From Leptotrichia sp. oral taxon 223 (GTDB lineage: Bacteria > Fusobacteriota > Fusobacteriia > Fusobacteriales > Leptotrichiaceae): a stretch of 64,000 nucleotides of DNA. This document shows, one piece after another, positions 53,078 to 62,078 of the stretch (positions are counted from its first letter, which is position 1; each line of letters begins with the position of its first letter). Made by a program: the position numbers and the translations under genes. The stretch lies in assembly GCF_013394795.1 (NCBI RefSeq), contig NZ_JABXYU010000001.1, positions 558,001 to 622,000 on the forward strand, in the 5' to 3' direction. Under the pieces are notes generated by a model that worked only from the letters and a program-made list of their open reading frames with translations, had not been told where the DNA came from and did not search any database.

Positions 53078-54295
53078 TTAACTAAATAATTTTGCTAAAC
53101 TTCCTAATGATACAACTCCCAAGTATGCCGTAATTAACACGACGATTATTCCCAATATCAGCAATACTTTCGGATGTTTGTAATTTTCTCCCATAATTGA
53201 CTTTTTTTGTGAAGCGACTAGACAAATTCCCAAAGTAACCGGTAAAATCAATCCATTTAATGAGCCTGCCAAAATTAACAATGTAGCTGGATTTCCCGCA
53301 ATTGCCATAACAACTGTAGAAACTACGATAAAAGCTATTATTACCCATTTTTCATATTTTTCAATATTTTTATTAAATGTTTTCAAGAAAGATACAGAAG
53401 TATATGCCGCCCCAACGATAGAAGTAATTGCCGCACTTAGCAGAACTAAACCGAAAAATCTATATCCAATTTCTCCAGCTCCTTGACGAAATGCATCTGC
53501 TGCTGGATTTTCAGCCGCCAAAGTTACACCCTTAATTACTACTCCCAACACTGCTAAAAATAATAGAACCCTTACAAGCGTTGCAATTCCTATTCCCATA
53601 ACTGAACTTCTATTTATCTCAGCCAGATTCTCTTCTTTTGTGATTTTTGCATCAATCAATCTATGTGCTCCTGAAAAAGTAATGTATCCTCCAACAGTCC
53701 CACCAAGCAGCGTTAAAATTGCAGGAATTAAGTTTGAAATACTTTCACTTGGCATAAATGTATCTTTAACAGCAAGACCAATTGGCGGCTTTACAATTAA
53801 AATAACGATAAATATTACAATTATCATACATCCACCAAGCACTTTTGTAAGTGTATCCATAGCCTTCGTTGCATTTTTCAACAAAAATATCGCTATTGCA
53901 ATACCGCCGGAAATAAAGTATCCAGCCATTTTAGGAATACCGAGCAAAGCATTAAAACCTAATGCGCCGCCACCAACATTTCCAATATTGAACACAAGTC
54001 CGCCTAATGCCACAAGAAATGCCACAAAATACCCAAGTCCCGGCAATAATTTATTTGCCACATCTTGCCCACGCAGCTCGCTCACACATAAGACGCGCCA
54101 CACATTCAGCTGCACAATCATCGCAAGCAAGACGGACACTAATATTACAAACCCAAAATTTGCCTTCACATCATTCGTAAATTTAGCCGTCTGCACTAAA
54201 AATCCTGGCCCAATAGCGGATGTAGCCATAATAAATGCCGCTCCTATCAGCACACTGCTATTCTTAGCCTTTTTCTCTACACTGTTTTTACCCAT
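53078..54295 (-). CDS. Nramp-superfamily transporter lacking metal-binding signatures
   Basis: A 405-residue protein with 11 predicted helices and the Nramp fold order. The TM1 segment reads ATSAIGPGFLVQTAKFTNDV, where a true Nramp has DPGN. The TM6 segment reads LGGTVGGYITFSGAH, where MPH is expected. Both metal ligands are therefore missing. It resembles YcsG, found with the kip/pxp genes of Bacillus, and leads the operon with pxpB and pxpC. Transport of 5-oxoproline or another organic substrate is a plausible inference. AAAGGTGG precedes the ATG. Confidence 0.88.
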   Translation of the reverse strand: MGKNSVEKKAKNSSVLIGAAFIMATSAIGPGFLVQTAKFTNDVKANFGFVILVSVLLAMIVQLNVWRVLCVSELRGQDVANKLLPGLGYFVAFLVALGGLVFNIGNVGGGALGFNALLGIPKMAGYFISGGIAIAIFLLKNATKAMDTLTKVLGGCMIIVIFIVILIVKPPIGLAVKDTFMPSESISNLIPAILTLLGGTVGGYITFSGAHRLIDAKITKEENLAEINRSSVMGIGIATLVRVLLFLAVLGVVIKGVTLAAENPAADAFRQGAGEIGYRFFGLVLLSAAITSIVGAAYTSVSFLKTFNKNIEKYEKWVIIAFIVVSTVVMAIAGNPATLLILAGSLNGLILPVTLGICLVASQKKSIMGENYKHPKVLLILGIIVVLITAYLGVVSLGSLAKLFS

Positions 54296-54407
54296 AGTTT
54301 TACCACCTTTACTAAAATTTTCCCTTCAACCTGATTCTCACATTCATTCGTTCAAAAATTTAAGTTTTCATTGTGAAATTGGTTTTAGAATTCTTATTTA
54401 TGCTATA

Positions 54408-54436
54408 ATTATAGTATATAAATAATATATTGTCAA
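54408..54436 (-). promoter_or_regulatory. Consensus promoter of the Nramp-like/pxp/accB operon
   Basis: Minus-strand TTGACA (54436-54431), 17-base spacer, TATAAT (54413-54408). A leader of about 105 bases precedes the start codon. Confidence 0.9.
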
Positions 54437-54576
54437 AGGTTTAATCATATATTTTTTATATGTTTTATTAATTTTTTATAATGCTTAATTTTATTTTATA
54501 TAAAATTTTATCTATATTACCAAGTAAATTTATAAAAATTTATACAATAAATAATTTTATAATCAAAATAAATTTG

Positions 54577-54605
54577 TTGACTTTTTATATAACACATGTT
54601 ATATT
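54577..54605 (+). promoter_or_regulatory. Promoter of the FadL-like gene
   Basis: TTGACT (54577-54582), 17-base spacer, TATATT (54600-54605), about 75 bases before the start codon. Confidence 0.85.
54587..54604. promoter_or_regulatory. 18-bp palindromic operator between -35 and -10
   Basis: ATATAACA-CA-TGTTATAT fills the spacer of the FadL-like promoter. The position is ideal for a repressor, and the form is that of TetR- or MarR-family operators. The regulator is not in the window. Confidence 0.6.
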
Positions 54606-54679
54606 ATTGTGTACTTAGATTTTTATTATTAAATTTGAAAGTATAAAAATAAATTATTAGAGCAAAAAGGAGAGTTTTT

Positions 54680-55972
54680 ATGAAATTAAAAATAGCAATT
54701 ATGTCAATTTTAACTGCGATTTTCGCAAATGCAGCAAGTATCGACTATTTATCAAATAACTCAGCAGCATACTTCCAGAATCCTTCTCAAACTGGACAAA
54801 TTTCTGTGGAAGGCGTATTTTACAACCCGGCAGGAACTGTATTTTTAGACGACGGGACTTATATAAATGCAAACTTGCAAAATTCACTAATTGAAGAGTC
54901 AATGACATTGAACGGAAAAAAACTCAAATCAGACAGATATGCAGGAGCGCCATCTTTTAACCTTCTTCACAAAAAAGATAACTATTCACTTTTCGGAAAT
55001 TTAAGCGTTATCGCAGGTGGAGCGACTTTACGTTATAAAAATGGCGTAGCGGGAATCGAACTGGCTAGTGAAACTTTTGATAACTTAACAGGCGGCAGAC
55101 TTGGCTCAACTGTTGTAAAAAACCGTTTTACGGGGCAAAACCGTTACTATCAGCTAATGCTTGGCGGAGCATATAAAATTAACGACAACTTCTCAATGTC
55201 AGGAGGGCTAAAATATGTTTACGCCCATAGAAAACTTGACGGGGAAGCTCAGTATGGCTACAATTCACGTGTAGGTGCTGCAATCGGGCTTAGCAGAAAT
55301 TATTTAACAATGAATTCAAAACGTGACGCTAAAGGTATCGGAGCAGTTATCGGCTTTGACTACAAGCCAACTGACACTCTAAACTTTGCAGTAAAGTACG
55401 AAACTCCTGTAAAATTAAAATTTAAGTCAAAAGCCGAAGAAAACAACAAAATGTTATTTAGAGGACATTCTCTTGGAATTTCATTCTTCTATCCTGAATA
55501 TGCAGACGGTGTACATTCAAGACGTGACTTGCCAGGAGTTCTAGCATTAGGAGTATCAAAGGACATTGATAAATGGACTCTTTCAAGCGGATACACACAT
55601 TACTTCAACAAAGCCGCAAAAATGGACAGATTTAAATATAACGACGGGTATGAAATAAACTTTGGAGTAGATTACAGAATAAACGATAAATTTACTTGGC
55701 ACGCTGGATTCAATTATGCAGATACAGGTGCCAAAAGAGAATCATTCTCTGATGTAGAATTTGCAATAAATTCACAAATTTACGCAACAGGGCTAACATA
55801 TAAGCCAACAGAATCTTCAGAATGGAAATTCGGAATTGCCCACGTAAATTATAATTCTTCCAATGGAAAACGTGAACAAACTTCACTTCCAGGAATCCAC
55901 ATTGATAAATCAAAAGTAAAATACGACAAAAACATAAACGTATTCACACTTGGTTATACACATAAATTCTAA
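54680..55972 (+). CDS. FadL/OmpP1-like outer membrane transporter
   Basis: A 430-residue outer membrane barrel. Signal peptide MKLKIAIMSILTAIFANAA, then the FadL-like N-terminal region with NNSAAYFQNPSQTGQISVEG and VFYNPAGTVFLDDG (the YNPAG motif of the hatch domain), and about 14 amphipathic strands ending FTLGYTHKF with a C-terminal Phe. Such proteins take up long-chain fatty acids or hydrophobic compounds. It is monocistronic with an operator-bearing promoter and a terminator, so expression is likely conditional. Confidence 0.88.
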   Translation: MKLKIAIMSILTAIFANAASIDYLSNNSAAYFQNPSQTGQISVEGVFYNPAGTVFLDDGTYINANLQNSLIEESMTLNGKKLKSDRYAGAPSFNLLHKKDNYSLFGNLSVIAGGATLRYKNGVAGIELASETFDNLTGGRLGSTVVKNRFTGQNRYYQLMLGGAYKINDNFSMSGGLKYVYAHRKLDGEAQYGYNSRVGAAIGLSRNYLTMNSKRDAKGIGAVIGFDYKPTDTLNFAVKYETPVKLKFKSKAEENNKMLFRGHSLGISFFYPEYADGVHSRRDLPGVLALGVSKDIDKWTLSSGYTHYFNKAAKMDRFKYNDGYEINFGVDYRINDKFTWHAGFNYADTGAKRESFSDVEFAINSQIYATGLTYKPTESSEWKFGIAHVNYNSSNGKREQTSLPGIHIDKSKVKYDKNINVFTLGYTHKF

Positions 55973-55995
55973 TTTGAAAAATTTATCAATTTTAT

Positions 55996-56041
55996 AAAAA
56001 CTTTAAAGGCAACTTAAAAAATTTGTTTTTAAAGTTTTTTT
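55996..56041 (+). terminator. Terminator after the FadL-like gene
   Basis: AAAAACTTTAAA (55996-56007) pairs with TTTAAAGTTTTT (56028-56039), followed by T residues. Confidence 0.85.
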
Positions 56042-56254
56042 ATTGTATAATCTATTTAAAGTCTATTCTTTAAAATCAACAATTAAGTTATTTTCTAAAT
56101 TTTTTTTAGATTTTTTTGATTAATAAATGTTTTTTCGTATTTTATTTAATATTAGTTTTTTACTGAAAAATTAAAATCTCGAAAAATCATAACAAATATT
56201 TTTTTAACAAAATTTTTACTAATTTTTGTTTTAGTTAAATTAACCATTATAATT

Positions 56255-56384
56255 AAACTGAAAAGTGTCGTGATTTTTTGGAAATAAAATCGATTGTTTG
56301 AGCGAAGTTTTACGTAGCGAGTTTCGATTTTGTTTTCAAAAAATGCTTAGACGAGCCAGGGATAGTGCGTAGCACTTTCGCCAT
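56255..56384. repeat. Structured intergenic repeat, copy B
   Basis: A 21-bp continuous stem pairs 56273-56293 with 56324-56344 (starts ATTTTTTG, closes CAAAAAAT, includes AAAATCGA/TCGATTTT). The loop has GTTTGAGC and TAGCGAG as in copy A. The tail TAGAC-G-AGCCA is followed by the hairpin AGTGC-GTA-GCACT (56364-56376) and TCGCCAT. Tail identity to copy A is about 29 of 38 positions; the second position of the small hairpin changed from T-A to G-C with pairing kept. The gap 56043-56602 also holds a hairpin AAGGGAAAT/ATTTCCCTT (about 56440-56465) and no gene. Confidence 0.72.
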
Positions 56385-56602
56385 TCTCTTTAATATGCCA
56401 TTATTTAAATATGTTAAAATAACTATTATTGCGAAATGAAGGGAAATGGCGATTGATTTCCCTTGCTTTAAAGAGATAAAAAAACATAAAAATAAAAGAA
56501 AAAACTATTATTAACAAAAAACTCTAAAAAAAATTTAGAAAATAATTTAATTGAATGTTTAGGAATAAATTTATATAATTCATTAAAAAGAGAGGAAAAA
56601 AG

Positions 56603-56986
56603 ATGATTTTTTTAGATAAGGCTATTTTGTATTTAACGCAAAATATTGAAAAACCACGTGAAATAATTGAAGAAGAACTTGAATTTGTAATAAAGCAAAG
56701 TATTTTAAACTATTTAGTAAATGAAAAAGGGATTGATATTAATGAACTTTCTGATTTGAATGTGACACTTGTTATAGATTTTGAGGATGATTTGACTAAT
56801 AATCGTAAAAAGATGGTTGTGGAGGAATATATGTTTGAAGTAAATCATAAAAATAGTCCATTAATACGAACTTTTAGACTTGGAAGCGATAATGAGCATT
56901 ATGTCCGAAGTGACTTAAAGAAATTGGAAAATGAAATTGATATGTTTGAAAATGGGATTGGAGTTCCAAAAAATAAAAGGGAGTAA
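56603..56986 (+). CDS. Small acidic protein, unknown function
   Basis: A 127-residue soluble protein with AGAGGAAAAA before the ATG. It has an N-terminal helix (KAILYLTQNIEKPREIIEEE), a beta region (LNVTLVIDFEDDL), and a C-terminal polar helix. No family is recognised. It converges on the QueL-like gene with only 6 bases between stop codons and no visible terminator. Codon use is like its neighbours. Confidence 0.68.
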   Translation: MIFLDKAILYLTQNIEKPREIIEEELEFVIKQSILNYLVNEKGIDINELSDLNVTLVIDFEDDLTNNRKKMVVEEYMFEVNHKNSPLIRTFRLGSDNEHYVRSDLKKLENEIDMFENGIGVPKNKRE

Positions 56987-56992
56987 CCCCTT

Positions 56993-57697
56993 TTATTGTA
57001 CATATACTCCAAAATCTTTATTGTCAACAAGAATTTCAATATTCTGATTTTTATTCAATTCTGGATAAATCTCTGTCAAGAACCATTTTACAAGCTCCTC
57101 ATCCCGCTCTACTTTTGTATCATTATTCACAAACACACTTAGTGCAATTTCGTCAAAATACTCCTGAGCAAGCTCTATATCACGCAAAATCATTTCCTTT
57201 GTCTGCCCTTTTATACAAATCATAAAAAGCCCCATTTTATATTCCTTTTTTATTTTTTCCAAAACTTTATTATTTGTAACAAAATTCTTGGTAAGCACTT
57301 TTGTACGAAATTCATTATCAAAAGTTTCCATTCCAATAGCAAACCGCACTTCCTGCTCACTAAAATATTCCCTAATTTCATTAAGCCTGTTTATATACCC
57401 AAAATACGCTTCAAAATACAATATTTTTATATTTTTCTCACGACAAACTTCCTTAATTTTAGAAAGCGTAAAATCGTTCAACTCAAAGACGGAGCCAGAA
57501 TTTATAACTTGCAAAACTCCTGTTTCTCCAGTAATCTGATTAATCGCCTCTAAATTTGTCCTATTCATTTCCTCTTCATCATCCGTATTATCTAAAATAT
57601 AATTACAAAATGCACATTTTCCGTATGCACAGCTGAATCCTTTTAAAAGCACTATTTCTCTAGGATTTTTTTCTTTTATCACACTATATCTTATCAT
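56993..57697 (-). CDS. queL: Radical SAM protein, probable queuosine lyase QueL
   Basis: A 234-residue radical SAM enzyme. The cluster motif is CAYGKCAFCNY, i.e. C-x4-C-x2-C. The start MIRYSVIKEKNPREIVLLKG, the INSGSVFEL segment, GMETFD and the end VDNKDFGVY match my recollection of the Clostridioides difficile family (CD1682) shown to release queuine from a queuosine derivative. The neighbour is YhhQ, a queuosine-precursor transporter, 15 bases upstream. This context supports queuine salvage feeding Tgt at 34810-35991. The assignment rests on recalled similarity and context. Confidence 0.75.
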   Translation of the reverse strand: MIRYSVIKEKNPREIVLLKGFSCAYGKCAFCNYILDNTDDEEEMNRTNLEAINQITGETGVLQVINSGSVFELNDFTLSKIKEVCREKNIKILYFEAYFGYINRLNEIREYFSEQEVRFAIGMETFDNEFRTKVLTKNFVTNNKVLEKIKKEYKMGLFMICIKGQTKEMILRDIELAQEYFDEIALSVFVNNDTKVERDEELVKWFLTEIYPELNKNQNIEILVDNKDFGVYVQ

Positions 57698-57712
57698 CTT
57701 TATTCCTTTTCA

Positions 57713-58432
57713 TTAATCTTCATTTATTTTCCCATTATTTTTCCAAACTGTCGCAATATATACAAATGGAGTATCCAGCAATGCAATTACTATTTTTAGG
57801 AAATATGTTGAAAATATAATTACAATTATATCATTTAATGGATACTTCCCTAAAAATGCCATAAATGAAAAAACTATATTATCAAGTATCTGGCTCAACA
57901 TCGTACTTGCATTATTTCTGATCCATATATCCTTAAAACTTGGACGTAACTTTCTTATTACTTGATAAGACCAGATGTCAAATGCTTGTGATGTCGCAAA
58001 TCCTGTTACGCTTGCTATTGCCAGTCTTGGCATAAATCCAAATATCTGGCTTAGCGCACCTTGCATAGTGTCAGATGGCGCCACCTGTATTTTCAAGACA
58101 ATTTGCATAATAAACGTCGTAAACAGCATTGAGGCAAACCCAAGCGAAACCACTTTTCTAGCATACTTCTTGCCTTCATTTTCCGAAAGAATATCCGATG
58201 CCAGATAAATCCCTCCAAATGCAATATTTCCCATAGTCGTATCCACACCAAACAAGGTCATCATCTTCCCAACTTGAATATTCGCAATAACTATTGAAAG
58301 CGGCACAATTGAAAGTAGTCCTGCCTTTCCCCAGAATCTATAAGCCAAAATAACCGCTGTAAAATTAAGCAGCAAATATCCCAACCACATTAATTCATTT
58401 ACTCCAAACTGAAAGTTTCTAAAAAATTCCAA
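57713..58432 (-). CDS. yhhQ: Queuosine precursor transporter (VUT family)
   Basis: A 239-residue membrane protein with six helices. DUF165/VUT motifs: IYLASDILSENEGKKYARKV (helix 2 to 3 region), FATSQAFDIWSYQVIRKLRP and NNASTMLSQILDN. YhhQ in E. coli imports preQ0/preQ1; homologues can also import queuine or queuosine. Operonic with the QueL-like gene, it would import queuosine or its nucleotide-derived products. No preQ1 riboswitch was seen upstream. Confidence 0.92.
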   Translation of the reverse strand: MEFFRNFQFGVNELMWLGYLLLNFTAVILAYRFWGKAGLLSIVPLSIVIANIQVGKMMTLFGVDTTMGNIAFGGIYLASDILSENEGKKYARKVVSLGFASMLFTTFIMQIVLKIQVAPSDTMQGALSQIFGFMPRLAIASVTGFATSQAFDIWSYQVIRKLRPSFKDIWIRNNASTMLSQILDNIVFSFMAFLGKYPLNDIIVIIFSTYFLKIVIALLDTPFVYIATVWKNNGKINED

Positions 58433-58493
58433 AATTTTTCCTCCTCATAATTTTTTATTTTTATTTAATTAAACTTTTCCCTATTTTTTAGAC

Positions 58494-58534
58494 AAATAAA
58501 AAACACATACTATCCTTTTGAATAATACGTGTTT
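58494..58534 (-). terminator. Terminator of the L,D-transpeptidase operon
   Basis: On the minus strand AAACACGTATTAT (58534-58522) pairs with ATAGTATGTGTTT (58513-58501) with G-U pairs and continues as TTTATTT. Confidence 0.8.
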
Positions 58535-58606
58535 CCAAAAGGTTTTTTTTAGAGATGGATTTTCCCAAACATCTGAATTAATTTCAAAAATACTATATTA
58601 AAAAAT

Positions 58607-60385
58607 TTATTTAACTAACATAACTGTGGGAACGCTAGGCACTCTAAGGCCTTCTGAATCTCCTGGTGTTGAATTTCCTAACCAGTCATAAATAAACTTA
58701 ATCTGATCATCGTAATGTCTTATACATTTATGAGATTCTGGATAAGTTCCAATTTTTTTGGCTGTTGCAGCCTTTCTTTGCTCTCTTGTATTTTTTGGCT
58801 CAAAGAGTGACGGAATACCGTGCATATATCCACCACCACTAAATCTTACTGCATATCTTGCATCACCAACAACGGCATTACTTCCAGAACCTGTGTAGGA
58901 CATTACCGGTTTTGAGTAGGCGATTAAAAAAGTCCCGTATGGTGTAGCAAATGAATTTCCAGCATCTTTTCCTGTTGTTACAAATGAAGAAGTTACGACA
59001 TTCCAGCCGCTTCCAGATTTTTCAATAACTATTTCATCCTGGCTGGCTCTGTCAACATAAATAAATCTTGTTATTTCCCCAGTAATTCCTGCATCTTTTA
59101 AATATCTTTTTGTAGAAGGTTTTAAGTAATAAGTGCCATTATCGTAGGCATCTATTTTAACTTTCACATATTTGTCATTTTCATCTTCTACAACCATAAT
59201 AGTCCTATCTGGAATATTTATATAGTCTTTAAAACTTTTATCTGTATATCCAAATTCACTTTGATTTGCACGATTCCCAAACTTATCCCGCTTTCCAGAT
59301 TCACCGCCGCCAAGTGGAACATAATCATCTAATACATATATTTTTTTATTTGCACTAACTGCCTCTCTTATAAATTTATTTGTCTTGTCAACTTTTGCCA
59401 TCATATCATTCCAGTCAAATTCCCTTTTTTCAACAGCAGATTTTGGAATATATCCAACCTGGTTATCAAAAAACAGTTCATACCATTCATCAGATTTATT
59501 TCCACTGTTAGTTTTGACAATGCCTGTTGTTTTATATTTATGAGAATAGGCTGCTGACTTTATGGATTTGGCGTTAGAATTTGGTTCTTTTCTTATGCTT
59601 GCTGCCGTTTTTACAAAGACAAATTCATCCATTTCCTTTGGAGAATGCTTGTCATATTGAAAATCAAATGTCAAGTTTTTTGGCCTTTGAGTATTAAATT
59701 CCTTAACATACGAATACTGCCCTTTTATTGAATTTATATTTTTAGGTGCTTTGGCTGTTTCTTTCGGTTCTTTTTCCTTCGATTCATTTTGCTTTTTTTC
59801 AATTACAGAATCTTGAGCCTTTTCCATATTAGACTGTTTTGGAGTTTCCGCAGGTTTATTATTTCCTACGGCTTGGCTGTTTTTCTGATTTCCTTTAGAA
59901 TCGTCTTTATTTTTTTTTTGTGAAACAGGCTTTTTGTCTGTTTCATTAGTTTTAATTTCCTTTACTGGCTGTGTTTCCTGTTTCTTTTCCGGTTTTGAAG
60001 TTTGTGTTTTTGGTTTTTGTGCAGATGCTGCTCCACCTTTTTTTGGATATTCTGCTATAAAGCCTTTTATAAAAGTATCAAACTTTGCTTCAAATTCAGT
60101 TTTAGTTATCGTTTTTTCTACACTTTTTCCTCTTGTAAATTTAGCTTTTTCGTTAAATACGTAAGGAGTAAATTTTAAATGTACATTATTTCCTTCTACT
60201 GCATAATCCACATCTATTTTATCCTTAATTCCATCTCCATCTAAATCAGGTTCCAGTGAAATTTGCTTCCATTCTAATTTTTTTACTTCCTTTGGCGCTG
60301 AAAAAGTATTAATTGACATTGCAGAAAGTATTACCAATATTACTACTGAAAATTTTATTTTTTGTAAATTTATTTTTTTTATCAT
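58607..60385 (-). CDS. L,D-transpeptidase-like protein with SHKC active site, paralogue 1
   Basis: A 592-residue secreted protein. Signal peptide (about 1-30, ending NTFSA), an EF-hand/dockerin-like Ca loop DLDGDGIKDKI (about 47-57), a Lys/Gln/Glu-rich low-complexity linker (about 120-225), an SH3-like domain (about 255-325), and a C-terminal YkuD catalytic domain. The active site reads YMHGIP, 28 residues, then SHKCIRHYDDQ (Cys about 554), whereas YkuD enzymes have SHGC with 14-17 residues after the His. The His, Ser and Cys are kept and the Gly is Lys. It likely crosslinks peptidoglycan or attaches proteins. Confidence 0.82.
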   Translation of the reverse strand: MIKKINLQKIKFSVVILVILSAMSINTFSAPKEVKKLEWKQISLEPDLDGDGIKDKIDVDYAVEGNNVHLKFTPYVFNEKAKFTRGKSVEKTITKTEFEAKFDTFIKGFIAEYPKKGGAASAQKPKTQTSKPEKKQETQPVKEIKTNETDKKPVSQKKNKDDSKGNQKNSQAVGNNKPAETPKQSNMEKAQDSVIEKKQNESKEKEPKETAKAPKNINSIKGQYSYVKEFNTQRPKNLTFDFQYDKHSPKEMDEFVFVKTAASIRKEPNSNAKSIKSAAYSHKYKTTGIVKTNSGNKSDEWYELFFDNQVGYIPKSAVEKREFDWNDMMAKVDKTNKFIREAVSANKKIYVLDDYVPLGGGESGKRDKFGNRANQSEFGYTDKSFKDYINIPDRTIMVVEDENDKYVKVKIDAYDNGTYYLKPSTKRYLKDAGITGEITRFIYVDRASQDEIVIEKSGSGWNVVTSSFVTTGKDAGNSFATPYGTFLIAYSKPVMSYTGSGSNAVVGDARYAVRFSGGGYMHGIPSLFEPKNTREQRKAATAKKIGTYPESHKCIRHYDDQIKFIYDWLGNSTPGDSEGLRVPSVPTVMLVK

Positions 60386-60422
60386 AAATTTAATTCTCCT
60401 TATTGTTTGTTTTAAGGTTTAT

Positions 60423-62078
60423 TTATAAAACTACTGCTATTACAGGCTCTTCAGGAATTGTATTATCCCTATCCCTGATTTTACTGTCTGCATTTATCCA
60501 TTTGACAATAAATTCAATCTGATCATCAAAGTGTCTTACACATTTGTGAGAATCTTTGTATGTTCCTATTTTATGGGCTGTTCCTGTGTTTAATGTAGAG
60601 CCTCTAAAATTAAGTCCTACAGGAATTCCGTGCATATAACCTCCACCACTAAATCTTACAGCATATCTGGCACTTCCACCGATAGTCAAGTCAGATCTTC
60701 CAGGAAGAGTTTTATCCCCTTCTCTTGCGTGTCTTGTAAATGTCATATATGGCCTTGTGAAAGCTATCAGGAATGCTCCATGTGGCGTTTCATATGAACC
60801 CCATCCGTCTTTTCCTGTTGTTACATACGAATATGTTACAACTTCATATTTTTCAGTTTCAGGAATTCTTTGGAAAAGCACTTCTGCTTGACTGTTTGGA
60901 TCAATTGCAATAAATTTATTTACTTCACCTTTTATATTTTCCACTTTCTTATAGGCATCTTCATTTTTTTCGATAAAGTAAGGCCCTCCATAAAATGGTG
61001 TTTCAATTTTTAGCATATTATTTTCTTCACCAATTATTTTAAAAATTGACTGATCAGGAATATTGATTTTTTCTCCTTCTTTTTTAGAATTTGTATAACC
61101 TACAATACTTTGATTGTTTTTATTTCCAAATCTATCCTTTTCACTAGGTTTGTCACGTGATAAAGGCCTATATTCTGTAACAATATACAATTCCTCATTA
61201 GCTTTAACTGCCGTATCAATAAATTTATTTACAATTTCAATTTTTTTAATCATTTTGTCCCAATGGAATCCTCTTCGTGAAACATTATCTTCACTTCCCG
61301 CAATAAATCCTCTGACAGTCACTGGATTTTCTGCAACAACTTTACCATTTTTATCCTTGCTAGTTTTTCTGCTCACATTAGTGCTGGCTCTTTTTGTAAA
61401 TTCTGTATAATACCATCTTGTCTGGCTATTTGCGGCATCTGACACCATATCAAATAATATTTCAGGTTTTTCACTAAAGCTCAGATGTGCCACAGCATTT
61501 CCATTTGGAGCATTTAACATGCTAGATGCTCTTTTTATAAATAAAAAATTATTTGTATTTTCCGGTGCATGGTTATTGAATTTTATTTTATCAAAAATTA
61601 TGTCATTATTTCTATTATCCCCATAAATTGTAATATATCTAGTTTCATTAGGCTGAATATTTTTAGAATACTCAGGATAGTATTCCTTCACCTTGTCAAG
61701 CATTTTTTGCATTGCCTGAAGTTCCAGAATGTCAAACTTTTTATCAAAAGCTACCTGATATGTCAAAATTTCTTTTCCTCCCTGATTTGTATAAATTGAA
61801 AGAACTGCGCCAATCAAGTTATCCACCAGATTATAAGTTACGACAACTTTCTCATTGATTCCGTCACTGTTAAAGTCGTAATCAAATACGTCCTTTTCCT
61901 GCCCCTTTACCGTAATATTTTCAGAATATTCCTTTGGCATGTTTAATGGCTCCGCACTTGCATTAAATGCTATAACTGTATTAATTAATGCCAATACTCC
62001 GATTTCCATTTTCTTCCATTTTTTCATTTTCAATTTTTCTTTTCCTGCTTCAATAATACTATCCAATTTTTTTGTCAC
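60423..62078 (-). CDS. L,D-transpeptidase-like protein with SHKC active site, paralogue 2
   Basis: A 551-residue paralogue of the next gene downstream, in the same operon 37 bases upstream. The preferred start is the GTG at 62078 (GGAGGGGAG 3-8 bases upstream); the frame also has a TTG at 62126 without a good site. The long charged n-region precedes a hydrophobic signal (MEIGVLALINTVIAFNASA). A Ca-binding-like loop (FNSDGINEKV), an SH3-like domain and the YkuD domain follow. The catalytic segment is YMHGIP then, after 26 residues, SHKCVRHFDDQ (Cys about 513). Both copies end exactly 38 residues after the Cys. Confidence 0.8.
   Translation of the reverse strand: MTKKLDSIIEAGKEKLKMKKWKKMEIGVLALINTVIAFNASAEPLNMPKEYSENITVKGQEKDVFDYDFNSDGINEKVVVTYNLVDNLIGAVLSIYTNQGGKEILTYQVAFDKKFDILELQAMQKMLDKVKEYYPEYSKNIQPNETRYITIYGDNRNNDIIFDKIKFNNHAPENTNNFLFIKRASSMLNAPNGNAVAHLSFSEKPEILFDMVSDAANSQTRWYYTEFTKRASTNVSRKTSKDKNGKVVAENPVTVRGFIAGSEDNVSRRGFHWDKMIKKIEIVNKFIDTAVKANEELYIVTEYRPLSRDKPSEKDRFGNKNNQSIVGYTNSKKEGEKINIPDQSIFKIIGEENNMLKIETPFYGGPYFIEKNEDAYKKVENIKGEVNKFIAIDPNSQAEVLFQRIPETEKYEVVTYSYVTTGKDGWGSYETPHGAFLIAFTRPYMTFTRHAREGDKTLPGRSDLTIGGSARYAVRFSGGGYMHGIPVGLNFRGSTLNTGTAHKIGTYKDSHKCVRHFDDQIEFIVKWINADSKIRDRDNTIPEEPVIAVVL

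Noticed and set aside
53640-54425. 261-codon plus-strand frame opposite the Nramp-like gene
   Set aside because: Hydrophobic pattern is the mirror of the transporter helices; no start signals, and it runs into the divergent promoter region.
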